NCBI RefSeq assembly: GCF_003610785.1
Contig: NZ_RAQQ01000009.1
Span: forward strand, 124,001 to 188,000
Direction: 5' to 3'
Length of the DNA stretch: 64,000 nt
DNA from: Micromonospora globbae
Lineage (GTDB): Bacteria; Actinomycetota; Actinomycetes; Mycobacteriales; Micromonosporaceae
Shown piece by piece: positions 8,626 through 15,887 of the stretch; position 1 is the first letter of the stretch; each line of letters begins with the position of its first letter. A program made the position numbers and the translations under genes. The notes under the pieces were generated by a model. It did no database searches, was not told where the DNA came from, and saw only the letters and a program-made list of their open reading frames with translations.

Positions 8626-8634
8626 GTGGCGTGC

Positions 8635-8880
8635 TCAGGCGGCGGCGATGGCGGCCAGGTGCTGCTTGACCTGCGTGATCGACGGATTGGTGAGCGCGCT
8701 CCCGTCGTCGAAGCGCAGGGTCGGCACCGTCTGGTTGCCGCCGTTGACGCTCATGACGAACTCCGCGGCCTGCGGGTCCTGCTCGATGTCGACCACCTCG
8801 TACCCGATGCCCTCCCGGTCCAGCTGCGACTTGAGCCGGTGGCAGTAGCCGCACCACGAGGTGGAATACATCGTCAGCAT
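8635..8880 (-). CDS. mrx1: Mycoredoxin-1 (glutaredoxin-like)
   Basis: An 81-residue thioredoxin-fold oxidoreductase that reduces mycothiol-mixed disulfides. The active site WCGYC is at residues 9-13, the cis-proline loop is TVPTL (about 52-56), and the C-terminal helix is typical. The start is the ATG at 8880, with GGAGG about 8 nt upstream. It sits next to uvrD2 in the same relative arrangement as Rv3198A in M. tuberculosis. It belongs to the mycothiol redox system rather than to a glutathione one, which fits an actinobacterium. Confidence 0.9.
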   Translation of the reverse strand: MLTMYSTSWCGYCHRLKSQLDREGIGYEVVDIEQDPQAAEFVMSVNGGNQTVPTLRFDDGSALTNPSITQVKQHLAAIAAA

Positions 8881-8959
8881 CGTCAGGTCCTCCCACTGCT
8901 CCGCCCGGCGGCTTGCCGATCAAGCCGAGGCTAACCGCTGCAACGTCCGGCGTTGCTGC

Positions 8960-8965
8960 CAGAAT
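8960..8965 (+). promoter_or_regulatory. Candidate -10 (CAGAAT) of leaderless uvrD2
   Basis: CAGAAT lies 8 nt before the GTG at 8974, with no ribosome-binding site between. The first base deviates from TANNNT. Confidence 0.4.
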
Positions 8966-8973
8966 TCCTGGCT

Positions 8974-11136
8974 GTGGCGGTTCACTCAGGGGCGGAGCGG
9001 GTGCTGGCCGGGCTGGATCCCGAGCAGCGCTCCGCGGTGACCGCGCCGGCCGGGCCGGTCTGCATCCTCGCCGGCGCCGGTACCGGCAAGACCCGGGCGA
9101 TCACCTCGCGGATCGCGCACCGCGCGCTCACCGGCGAGATCTCGGCCCGGCACGTGCTCGCCGTCACCTTCACCGCCCGCGCCGCCGCCGAGATGCGGGC
9201 GCGGCTCACCACGCTCGGGGTGCCCGGCGTGCAGGCGCGCACCTTCCACGCCGCGGCCCTGCGCCAGGTGCGCTACTTCGCGCCCCGCCTCCTCGACGGT
9301 CGGGCCATGCCCGAGCTGCTGGACAGCAAGGTCCGGTTGGTGACGCTCGCCGCCGCCCGGGTCGGCCTGCGCGCCGACCGCGCCGCCGCCCGCGACCTCG
9401 CCGGTGAGATCGAGTGGGCCAAGTCGTCCCTCGTCGAACCGGGGGAGTACGTGGTGGCGGCGGCCAAGGCGCTGCGGGAGACGCCGCACGAGCCCGCGAA
9501 GGTCGCCGAGGTCTTCGCGGCGTACGAGCGCCTCAAGCGCGGCAACGGGGTGATCGACTTCGAGGACATGCTGCGCGCCGCCGTCTGGGGGATCGAGGAG
9601 CACGCCGACGTCGCCGAGCAGGTGCGGGCGCAGTACCGGCACTTCGTGGTCGACGAGTACCAGGACGTCAACCCGTTGCAGCAACGCCTTCTGGACGCGT
9701 GGCTCGGCGGCCGGGACGACCTCACGGTGGTCGGCGACGCCAGCCAGACCATCTACTCCTTCACGGGGGCCACCTCGTCGTACCTCATCGACTTCCCCCG
9801 CCGCTACCGGGACGCCGTGGTGGTCCGGCTCGTCCGCGACTACCGGTCCACGCCGCAGGTCGTCGGGCTCGCCAACGCGGTGATCTCGCAGGCCCGGGGC
9901 ACCGAGGCCCGGCTGCGGCTGGAACTGCGGGGGCAGCGTCCGCCCGGCCCGGAGCCGGAGCTGCGGATCTTCACCGACGAGCCGGCCGAGGCCAGCGCCG
10001 TCGCCGCCCGGGCCCGCGCCCTCATCGACGCCGGCACGCCGGCTCGCGAGATCGCCGTGCTGTTCCGCACCAACGCCCAGTCGGAGGCGTACGAGAAGGC
10101 GCTCACCGAGGCCGAGGTGCCGTACGTGGTGCAGGGCGCGGAGCGGTTCTTCGAGCGGGCCGAGGTGCGGCAGGCGATGGTCGCCCTGCGCGCCGCCACC
10201 CGCTCCATCCCCGGGGAGACGCCACTGCCCGCCGCCGTGGTCGAGGCGCTCGCCGCCGTCGGCTGGGCGCCGGACGCGCCGCCGGCCGGGGGCGCCGCCC
10301 GGGAACGCTGGGAGGCGCTCGCCGCCCTCGTGCAGCTCGCCGAGGAGTACGCCGCCGCGCCCGCCGTGCTGCCGATCGGGGAGGCGGCGTCCGTCGAACG
10401 CCCGGTGACCCTGGCCGACTTCACCGAGGAGCTGCACCGGCGGGCGAGCCAGCAGCACGCGCCGACGGTGGAGGGGGTGACCCTCGCCTCACTGCACTCG
10501 GCCAAGGGCCTGGAGTGGGACGCCGTGTTCCTCGTCGGGCTCTCCGAGGGCACCCTGCCCACCACGTACGCCCGGACGGCCGAGCAGGTGGAGGAGGAGC
10601 GCCGGCTGCTCTACGTGGGGATCACCCGGGCGCGGGAGTGGCTCTGGCTGTCGTACGCGGTGGCCCGCTCGCCGGGCGGGCGGGCCCGGCGGCCGTCCCG
10701 CTTCCTGCCCCAGCTCGACCGCGGTGGCGGTGGCGAGCGGGCCCGCGGCACGGTCCCCGGAACCCGGCCGGAGCGGCGCCGCACGCAGGTCGTCTCCTGC
10801 CGGATCTGCGGCGCGACGCTGCTCGCGGGCCCGGAGCGCAAGCTCGGCCGGTGCGCGACCTGCCCGTCCGACATCGACGAGGAGCTGCACGAGCGGCTGC
10901 GGGAGTGGCGGCGGCGGGTGGCCGAGGCGCAGCGCGTCCCCGCCTACGTGGTCTTCACCGACGCCACGCTGACGGCCCTGGCCGAGCGGCGGCCGCGCCG
11001 GCCCGAGGAACTGATCGCGATCGCCGGGATCGGCCCCCGCAAGCTGGGCCTCTACGGCGAGTCGGTGCTGGCGCTGGTGGAAGGAGCGACGGTCGAGGCC
11101 GTCTGCTCGCAGAAAACTTTCGAAATCGAGCCGTAA
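8974..11136 (+). CDS. uvrD2: ATP-dependent DNA helicase UvrD2
   Basis: A 720-residue SF1A helicase. The Walker A is GAGTGKT (about residue 34), the Walker B is VVDEYQD, motif III is GDASQTIYSFTGA, motif IV-V is SLHSAKGLEWD and motif VI is LYVGITRARE. UvrD2-type features follow the helicase core: a tetracysteine segment (CRICG and CATC, about residues 608-634) and a C-terminal HRDC domain (AIAGIGPRKLGLYG). In M. tuberculosis UvrD2 the cysteine motif is needed for helicase activity and HRDC is dispensable. The GTG at 8974 is chosen over the TTG at 8953 because a -10-like box precedes it. The end overlaps the promoter of the whiB7 leader. Confidence 0.93.
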   Translation: MAVHSGAERVLAGLDPEQRSAVTAPAGPVCILAGAGTGKTRAITSRIAHRALTGEISARHVLAVTFTARAAAEMRARLTTLGVPGVQARTFHAAALRQVRYFAPRLLDGRAMPELLDSKVRLVTLAAARVGLRADRAAARDLAGEIEWAKSSLVEPGEYVVAAAKALRETPHEPAKVAEVFAAYERLKRGNGVIDFEDMLRAAVWGIEEHADVAEQVRAQYRHFVVDEYQDVNPLQQRLLDAWLGGRDDLTVVGDASQTIYSFTGATSSYLIDFPRRYRDAVVVRLVRDYRSTPQVVGLANAVISQARGTEARLRLELRGQRPPGPEPELRIFTDEPAEASAVAARARALIDAGTPAREIAVLFRTNAQSEAYEKALTEAEVPYVVQGAERFFERAEVRQAMVALRAATRSIPGETPLPAAVVEALAAVGWAPDAPPAGGAARERWEALAALVQLAEEYAAAPAVLPIGEAASVERPVTLADFTEELHRRASQQHAPTVEGVTLASLHSAKGLEWDAVFLVGLSEGTLPTTYARTAEQVEEERRLLYVGITRAREWLWLSYAVARSPGGRARRPSRFLPQLDRGGGGERARGTVPGTRPERRRTQVVSCRICGATLLAGPERKLGRCATCPSDIDEELHERLREWRRRVAEAQRVPAYVVFTDATLTALAERRPRRPEELIAIAGIGPRKLGLYGESVLALVEGATVEAVCSQKTFEIEP

Positions 11137-11172
11137 ATTCGTTTGCCCTCGCGGCCCGGCGAGGAATAGCCT
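11134..11172 (+). promoter_or_regulatory. whiB7 promoter with AT-rich element before the -35
   Basis: TAAATTC (11134-11140) immediately precedes a -35 TTGCCC (11143-11148). The -10 TAGCCT follows at 11167-11172 with an 18-nt spacer. Mycobacterial WhiB7 targets, including its own promoter, carry an AT-rich patch just upstream of the -35, where WhiB7 contacts DNA with SigA. The predicted transcript starts near 11179, giving a leader of about 470 nt before whiB7. Confidence 0.6.
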
Positions 11173-11260
11173 CATGGCACACCTCGCGAGCGGCGCCATT
11201 CGGGCTGCTCACGAGGGGTAGGCCCAGCCGATTCGAGGAGCACCGAGGGAGGTGGCACCA

Positions 11261-11515
11261 ATGGAGATCTTCACCTACGAGCGTCCGGCGGCGCTGCCTG
11301 CTGCCGTCGCTCCGCTGTCGACTGTCCGGGTGGCCCTCGCGGCTACGCGACCGTCGGTTCCGCAGGTGCACCAGGTCGAGGCTCAGGCCGAGCTGATCCT
11401 CGCCGCCGCGCCGAACGGGCTCCGGGGGACCAGTGGCTTCACGGGCATGGACGTCGATGGCGCCAAGAAGCGCATGGACGTCCGCGGCGTTCCACCTCGA
11501 GGTAGACCGGTCTGA
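11261..11515 (+). CDS. Upstream ORF in the whiB7 leader
   Basis: An 84-residue ORF with ATG 11261 and GGGAGG eight nt upstream. The encoded peptide (beginning MEIFTYERPAALPAAVAPL) has no known domain. Its last codons, including the arginine/proline-rich VRGVPPRGRPV, run through the 5' strand of the antiterminator, and its stop (11513-11515) lies inside a small hairpin. whiB7 leaders of mycobacteria and Streptomyces also carry uORFs whose translation state senses ribosome-targeting antibiotics. The likely role is therefore regulatory, not enzymatic; this is inferred from position and structure. Confidence 0.7.
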   Translation: MEIFTYERPAALPAAVAPLSTVRVALAATRPSVPQVHQVEAQAELILAAAPNGLRGTSGFTGMDVDGAKKRMDVRGVPPRGRPV

Positions 11516-11584
11516 TCACCAGACCGACCGGCTCACCTCGAGGCCGCGGAACCCGCATACCGGGATCCGCGGCCTCAGTTTTTG
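11481..11584 (+). promoter_or_regulatory. whiB7 transcription attenuator (terminator / antiterminator)
   Basis: Terminator: an 11-bp stem (11540-11550 with 11566-11576), an inner 4-bp stem (11552-11555 with 11561-11564), then A-G-TTTTT-G. Antiterminator: TCCGCGG (11481-11487) can pair with CCGCGGA (11544-11550), and CCTCGAGGT (11495-11503) with ACCTCGAGG (11535-11543). Together these remove the 5' arm of the terminator. A 7-bp hairpin (11508-11514 with 11520-11526) caps the antiterminator. The 5' antiterminator arms lie in the last codons of the uORF, so ribosome position there would decide the fold. This is the layout expected of a whiB7 antibiotic-sensing attenuator. Confidence 0.8.
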
Positions 11585-11648
11585 TCCCGCCCGAAGTAGT
11601 CGGAAGTAGCGATCCACGAGATCGAAGTGAGAGAGAGGTGACCGGGCG

Positions 11649-12014
11649 ATGAGTCTGGCGTTGGCCTCGCTCGACGTGAACGTCGAGGTCGAGGCGAACC
11701 TGCCCTGCCGGAAGTTCGACCCCGACCTGTGGTTCTCCGACTCGCCCACCGAGCTGGAGCTGGCCAAGTCGCTCTGCGGGGACTGCCCGCTGCGCGTCGA
11801 GTGCCTGGCCGGTGCGGTCGAGCGGTCCGAGCCCTGGGGCGTCTGGGGCGGCGAGATCTTCGAGCGTGGCGCGGTCGTCCCGCGCAAGCGGCCCCGTGGC
11901 CGCCCGCGCAAGGAGGACGTCGCCCGCGACGCGGCGCTCCGGGTCGAGGCCGAGGCGCGCCTGGCGGCCAGTGGGCTGTCCCAGGGGCGCAACGCGGTTC
12001 GGCTGGTGGCCTGA
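11649..12014 (+). CDS. whiB7: WhiB7 transcriptional regulator (antibiotic resistance activator)
   Basis: A 121-residue iron-sulfur WhiB protein. The four cluster cysteines are Cys20, Cys43, Cys46 and Cys52, followed by the turn EPWGVWGGEIF. WhiB7 is singled out by the C-terminal AT-hook (PRGRPRK, about residues 82-88) and by its place next to uvrD2 and the ABC1 kinase. The ATG at 11649 has GAGGTG eight nt upstream. In characterised actinobacteria WhiB7 binds SigA and switches on intrinsic resistance genes when ribosomes are inhibited. Expression here is predicted to depend on an autoregulated promoter plus leader attenuation. Confidence 0.93.
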   Translation: MSLALASLDVNVEVEANLPCRKFDPDLWFSDSPTELELAKSLCGDCPLRVECLAGAVERSEPWGVWGGEIFERGAVVPRKRPRGRPRKEDVARDAALRVEAEARLAASGLSQGRNAVRLVA

Positions 12015-12102
12015 CATGAACCCGATCCGATCCAGCTACGCCGGTGTCGCACCGGTGACGAATGAGACCACGATGCTGCACGTCCCGAACGGAGCCGTAG
12101 AA

Positions 12103-12249
12103 ATGCAACTACTTCACGAAGCGTTGTCCCGGGCCCGAATGCGCCGGCCTCAGGCCGGCACCACCACGCGCACTGAGGCAGCCCGATCCGCCCGTACCGT
12201 CGCCATGGACAGCCGCCGGAAGGCGGCCCGCGACCTGGGCGTTCTCTGA
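12103..12249 (+). CDS. Small basic protein downstream of whiB7
   Basis: A 48-residue, arginine-rich, helix-prone protein (MQLLHEALSRARMRRPQAG to RKAARDLGVL) with GGAG 8 nt before ATG 12103. An in-frame ATG at 12016, one base after the whiB7 stop, would give a 77-residue form, so translational coupling to whiB7 is also possible. I do not recognise a family. A strong hairpin follows at 12262-12302, so it is probably co-transcribed with whiB7. Confidence 0.55.
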   Translation: MQLLHEALSRARMRRPQAGTTTRTEAARSARTVAMDSRRKAARDLGVL

Positions 12250-12261
12250 CACCCACCGAAC

Positions 12262-12302
12262 GCGAGGGGCGGGTGGCCGGTCACCGGCCGCCCGCCCCTC
12301 GC
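12262..12302. terminator. Bidirectional terminator after the whiB7 unit
   Basis: A nearly perfect inverted repeat of about 19 bp (12262-12280 with 12284-12302, one mismatch) and a 3-nt loop, between convergent genes ending at 12249 and 12330. Confidence 0.75.
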
Positions 12303-12329
12303 CCTGTCCGAGCCGGCGCGGCGCCGCGC

Positions 12330-13676
12330 TCAGGCGACCGGCGCGAAGCCGGGCAGCCAGCGCTCCAGGATGCTCCGGTACGGCGCCTTGGCCTCCAGCT
12401 GGCAGAGCACGCCGATCGACCCGAGGGTGACCCGGTGGATGAGCAGGTACGACGGCGGCAGGTTGAGCTGCCGGCCGAGCTGGTAGGCGGGTGACCGGGG
12501 GCTGGCCAGCCGCGCGGCCTCGGCGCGCAGCCAGGCGCGGGTGAAGCGGAACTCCTCGGCGGCCACCGGCTCCAGCATCGGCCGCAGGTAGTCGAGCACC
12601 GCCTGGGCGTCGATCGGTTCGGTCTGGCTGAGGAAGCCCTCGGAACGGAGACCCTCGACGACCGCGTCCGCCTCGCCCCGCAGGGCCAGCCCGGCCAGCC
12701 GGCCGATCGGCTCCGGGGTGCCCTCCGGCATCCGGGCCACGGCGCCGAAGTCGATCACGCCGAGGCGGCCGTCGGGGAGCAGCCGGAAGTTGCCCGGGTG
12801 CGGATCCGCGTGCAGCAGCCCGGCCCGCATCGGCGCGGAGAGGTGCAGCTCGGCCATCAGCCGGCCCGCCTCGTCGCGCTGCTCCTCGGTGCCCTCCCGG
12901 ATGATGTCGGCCAGCGGCGTCCCCTCGACCCACTCGGTGACGAGCACCCGCGGTGCGGCGGCGACCACGGCGGGGATGTAGATGTCCGGGTCGTCGGCGT
13001 ACGCGGCGGCGAAGGCCCGCTGCGACTCGGCCTCCAACTCGTAGTCGAGCTCCTCGGTGATGCGCTCCCGCAGCTCGGCGAGGAGCGGCTTGACGTCCAG
13101 GCCGGGCTGGATCGCCCGGAGCATCCCGCCGAGCCGCGAGAGCTGCTTCAGGTCGGAGAGCAGCGCGTCCCCGGCCCCCGGGTACTGGATCTTGACGGCC
13201 ACGTCCCGGTGCTGGGGTGCGCCCGCCGGCCCGTACCCCGGGTCGCGCCACACGGCGCGGTGGACCTGCCCGATGCTGGCCGCCGCGGAGGGGGTGTCGT
13301 CGAATGAGACGAAGCGGTCCCGCCAGTCCGGGCCGAGCTGCTCGGTCAGCACCTTGTGCACGCTCGCCACGGGCAGCGGCGGCGCCGCCTCCTGGAGCTT
13401 CGTGAGGGCCTGCCGGTACGGGGCGGCGATCTCCTCCGGCAGTGCCGCCTCGAAGACCGACATCGCCTGCCCGAACTTCATGGCCCCGCCCTTGAGCTGG
13501 CCCAGAACGCTGAAGAGTTGCTCCGCGGTGCGCTGCTGGATCTCCGCGGAGATCACGTCGGACGCGAGCCCCGTGACGCGCTTTCCCATGCCGAGGACGG
13601 TCCGGCCGGCGAAGCCGAGCGGCAGTGCGGCGAGCTTGGCGGTCCGGGACACGGCCCGGCGCGGGATGTCGGTCAC
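12330..13676 (-). CDS. ABC1/ADCK (UbiB-like) atypical kinase family protein
   Basis: A 448-residue protein with the ABC1 hallmarks. These are the KxGQ motif as MKFGQAMSVF (about residues 60-70), the alanine-rich loop SAAASIGQVHRA in place of a glycine-rich loop, the nucleotide-binding lysine region VAVKIQYPG, the catalytic loop LLHADPHPGNF and the metal-binding VIDFGAV. Family members such as UbiB and COQ8 have ATPase activity and support lipid or quinone metabolism. The M. tuberculosis neighbour of whiB7 (Rv3197) is of this family. The GTG at 13676 is preceded at 6 nt by AACAAT, a possible -10 of a leaderless mRNA. The substrate is unknown. Confidence 0.88.
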   Translation of the reverse strand: MTDIPRRAVSRTAKLAALPLGFAGRTVLGMGKRVTGLASDVISAEIQQRTAEQLFSVLGQLKGGAMKFGQAMSVFEAALPEEIAAPYRQALTKLQEAAPPLPVASVHKVLTEQLGPDWRDRFVSFDDTPSAAASIGQVHRAVWRDPGYGPAGAPQHRDVAVKIQYPGAGDALLSDLKQLSRLGGMLRAIQPGLDVKPLLAELRERITEELDYELEAESQRAFAAAYADDPDIYIPAVVAAAPRVLVTEWVEGTPLADIIREGTEEQRDEAGRLMAELHLSAPMRAGLLHADPHPGNFRLLPDGRLGVIDFGAVARMPEGTPEPIGRLAGLALRGEADAVVEGLRSEGFLSQTEPIDAQAVLDYLRPMLEPVAAEEFRFTRAWLRAEAARLASPRSPAYQLGRQLNLPPSYLLIHRVTLGSIGVLCQLEAKAPYRSILERWLPGFAPVA

Positions 13677-13865
13677 CCGGCCATTGTTACCGACTCGGCG
13701 GGTCCGCGGCTGCTGAGCGCGTCGGCACCCGTCGTTCGGTCCCGGACGCGCGGTCCGACTCCGGTCATCACGGGACACGGTGGGCGCGTCCGGACGGCCC
13801 TGACGGCGTGCCGTGGCTGGTCGCCGGGTCAGCGGGCACCGGTGCGGAACCGTGCCCGCCTCCGG

Positions 13866-14918
13866 TCAGCCGCGCTGGCGGGAGCACCCGCAGCGCGGGT
13901 GCGGCGGCCAGCCGCGGCGGCGGAACCGGGCGGGCCCGCCGATCTCCACGGCCCCGCCCACCGTCTCCGGGACGGCGCCGTCGAGGTGGGCGAGCACCTC
14001 CGCGGCGGCGAACCCGGCGGCGGCCAGCAGGGTGGCGGTGGCGCCGGCCGGTGCGGGCTCCTCGCCGGCGAGCTGGGCGGCCAGCCGGGGCCAGTCCGGG
14101 TCGCGGTCGGCGCGGTGCAGGTCCACGCAGTTCAGGCACGGCCCGACCGGGGGCCGGACCATCGGCCCGATCACCGGCACGCCCTCGCGCATCGTGACGA
14201 GCAGGTGCGGCTGGCGGCGGCGGGCGTACGCGGCCGCGAGGAGGGCCGCCGGGCGGTCCGTGCCGAGCTGCACCACCAGGTCGGCCCGCTCCGGCCGGCC
14301 GGTGAGCCCTCCGGTGCCGGGTGCCGACCGGGCGATCGCCTCGCGGACGGCGGAGGCGAGCGGGCGCCCGAGTTCCGTGGCCGGGATGCCCGTGCCGACG
14401 AGGTCGGCGGGGCGTACGGGCCCGGAGAGATCCGCGCCGATCTGCCCCACGCCGGCCTGGGCGAGCGCCACGGCGACCGCCGCGCCGGGCCGGCCGGCTC
14501 CCGTCACGAGCACCCGGGCCGCCCGCCGGCGGCGGAGCACCTGGGCCGGCGTGGCCGGCAGGCGGGGCGCGGCGAGACCGAGCGCGCCGGCCTCCGCGCC
14601 GAGCCGGGCCCGGGCCGGCCCCGCGAGGTCGCGGGGGAGCAGGTGGTGTCCGGGTACGACCAGCCCGGCGGCGCGCAGGGCGTCGAGCAGCGTACGGGCC
14701 TGCTCGGACCCGACGTCGGTGGCGAGCGGGTGGGCCAGCACACCGCGTTCGCTGCGCGTGCCGTCGAGCAGGTCCAGCAGCCGTGCGGCGCGCGGGTCGG
14801 CGAGGTCGACGAGGACGGCCCGCTCCGGCCCGACGCCCAACTGGAGGGTGTGCCGGTCACGCCAGAGGCGGGTCAGGCCGGGCACCAGCGTCGGGCGGGG
14901 GAGGGCGGCACGGCTCAT
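13866..14918 (-). CDS. ThiF/E1-like protein resembling TOMM leader-peptide-binding cyclodehydratase subunit
   Basis: A 350-residue protein with two parts. The N-terminal ~100 residues resemble a leader-peptide-recognition winged helix: a hydrophobic start, LLDLLDGTRSERGVL, then LLDALRAAGLVV. The rest resembles an E1/ThiF Rossmann domain (RVLVTGAGRPGAAVAVALAQ). Two Cys pairs, PCLNC and RCGC near the C-terminus, are a plausible zinc site. No precursor peptide, dehydrogenase or YcaO gene is nearby. The gene is syntenic with Rv3196 of M. tuberculosis, so it seems a conserved actinobacterial housekeeping gene rather than part of a RiPP cluster. The ATG at 14918 is assumed; ATG 14966 is possible. 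Confidence 0.7.
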   Translation of the reverse strand: MSRAALPRPTLVPGLTRLWRDRHTLQLGVGPERAVLVDLADPRAARLLDLLDGTRSERGVLAHPLATDVGSEQARTLLDALRAAGLVVPGHHLLPRDLAGPARARLGAEAGALGLAAPRLPATPAQVLRRRRAARVLVTGAGRPGAAVAVALAQAGVGQIGADLSGPVRPADLVGTGIPATELGRPLASAVREAIARSAPGTGGLTGRPERADLVVQLGTDRPAALLAAAYARRRQPHLLVTMREGVPVIGPMVRPPVGPCLNCVDLHRADRDPDWPRLAAQLAGEEPAPAGATATLLAAAGFAAAEVLAHLDGAVPETVGGAVEIGGPARFRRRGWPPHPRCGCSRQRG

Positions 14919-14958
14919 GGCAACGAATGGTGACCGCGTCCGTGCGCTCCGTCGATCG

Positions 14959-15020
14959 TTGTCCACAGGTGTGGTGGGCCCTGTCCAGGGCTGTCCACAG
15001 GTATTTCCGGGTTATCCACA
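14959..15020 (+). other. Cluster of three DnaA boxes in phase
   Basis: TTGTCCACA (14959-14967), CTGTCCACA (14991-14999) and TTATCCACA (15012-15020) match the actinobacterial DnaA box consensus. All are on the same strand, 32 and 21 nt apart, close to three and two helical turns. A half-match CTGTCCAGG lies at 14981-14989. They sit between the ThiF-like gene start and the terminator of the DUF5679 gene. There is no dnaA, dnaN or AT-rich unwinding region, so this is not oriC. It may titrate DnaA or regulate the ThiF-like gene. Confidence 0.7.
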
Positions 15021-15076
15021 GCCCTCGTACGGCCGTGTCGGGCAGCCGACATCCGACGGCCTCCTGCCGGTCACGC

Positions 15077-15114
15077 CGACGGGGGAGGCGCGGGTCCACC
15101 GCCCTCCCCCGTCG
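15077..15114 (-). terminator. Terminator of the DUF5679 gene
   Basis: A perfect 12-bp stem (15077-15088 with 15103-15114) immediately beyond the stop codon of the minus-strand gene ending at 15127. Confidence 0.65.
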
Positions 15115-15126
15115 ACGCGAATCCGG

Positions 15127-15294
15127 TCAGACCTTGGCCTTGCCCAGGATGCGGTTCACTGTTGTGCCGCACACCGGGCACTTGCCCTTGGCCATGTTCA
15201 TTCCGGTCTTCGAGACCTCGATGTGCCCCTCGAAGTCCCGCTTCTCCTTGCACTTGACGCAGTAACCGTTGTAGGTCTGGGCCTGGTCGGCCAC
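15127..15294 (-). CDS. DUF5679 zinc-ribbon protein
   Basis: A 55-residue protein with a treble-clef type ribbon: YCVKCKEKRDF near residue 10 and GKCPVCGTTVNRILGK near the C-terminus. GTG 15294 has GAGGAGGG 4 nt upstream, a very strong ribosome-binding site. This small family is common in actinobacteria and its function is not established; nucleic-acid or ribosome association is a guess from the fold. A TAGGGT -10 candidate (complement of 15419-15424) lies about 125 nt upstream. Confidence 0.85.
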   Translation of the reverse strand: MADQAQTYNGYCVKCKEKRDFEGHIEVSKTGMNMAKGKCPVCGTTVNRILGKAKV

Positions 15295-15887
15295 GGTGCC
15301 CTCCTCGTCTCGTCCGCCGGCCGATGCCCGTTCCGGCGGTTGTCCCGGCGGCGGGCCACGCGGGGCGCCGGCGCTGGGTCTTACTCCTGCGGCCATCCAC
15401 GTGGCCGCTGGTCCGCGGACCCTACCCAGGTGTGGGCGGTTCCATGTCAGCTGTGCGTCGACACTGTGAGGAAGCCGACCACGAGAGTGTGCATGGCGGA
15501 TAACGCCGGATAAGTCACTTTGGCTGGGACACGCCGGGCGAACCCCGCAGATTGATCCACCCGGGATGGGCAGGTCGGGGTGGCCGCCTCGCCCGGGGCG
15601 CCCGGCGCCGGTGAGGTCGGGCCGACCCCGGGGCACCCCGGGGACGGGCCGGTTTTATGATCACCTACCGTGGAGCGGCGCGCCGCCGTCCCAGGTGGTG
15701 GCGGTGACGGGCCGCCACGAAGGGTGACGGTGGCCTCTTTCGGCGTCCCGGCAAGAAAATTTTCAGGACTCCTGGCGACCAATCGCCATCTTCCGGGCGC
15801 GTGTCGTGGGGTTGACCCTTGCGTACCCCTGGTCACTAGGCAGTAGCTTTCCCTCGTGGCAGCAAACCGAGGCTGCGCGGGTCTGTG
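15295..15887. other. Intergenic region without a supported gene (593 nt)
   Basis: It lies between divergent genes. Visible items are a possible DUF5679 promoter (-10 TAGGGT, complement of 15419-15424), a direct repeat GGATAA at about 15498-15513, a good -10-like TATGAT at 15656-15661, an AT-rich patch AAAATTTTC near 15757, and a small hairpin TGGCGA/TCGCCA at 15773-15788. A possible -35 TTGACC (15812-15817) and -10 TAGGCA (15837-15842) face the metallopeptidase gene. A 58-codon frame after TATGAT (15670-15846) has low GC at third positions and is not called as a gene. Confidence 0.5.

Noticed and set aside
13866..14918. A RiPP (thiazole/oxazole peptide) cluster
   Set aside because: Only the ThiF-like protein is present; no YcaO, dehydrogenase, precursor peptide or transporter is found nearby.
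14959..15020. DnaA boxes taken as the chromosomal origin
   Set aside because: Only three boxes, no AT-rich unwinding region, and none of dnaA, dnaN, recF or gyrB nearby.
15670..15846. 58-codon frame 8 nt after a TATGAT box, a possible leaderless small gene
   Set aside because: About a third of codons end in A or T, unlike real genes here, and the peptide has no conserved look. The promoter-like box itself is kept as a note.
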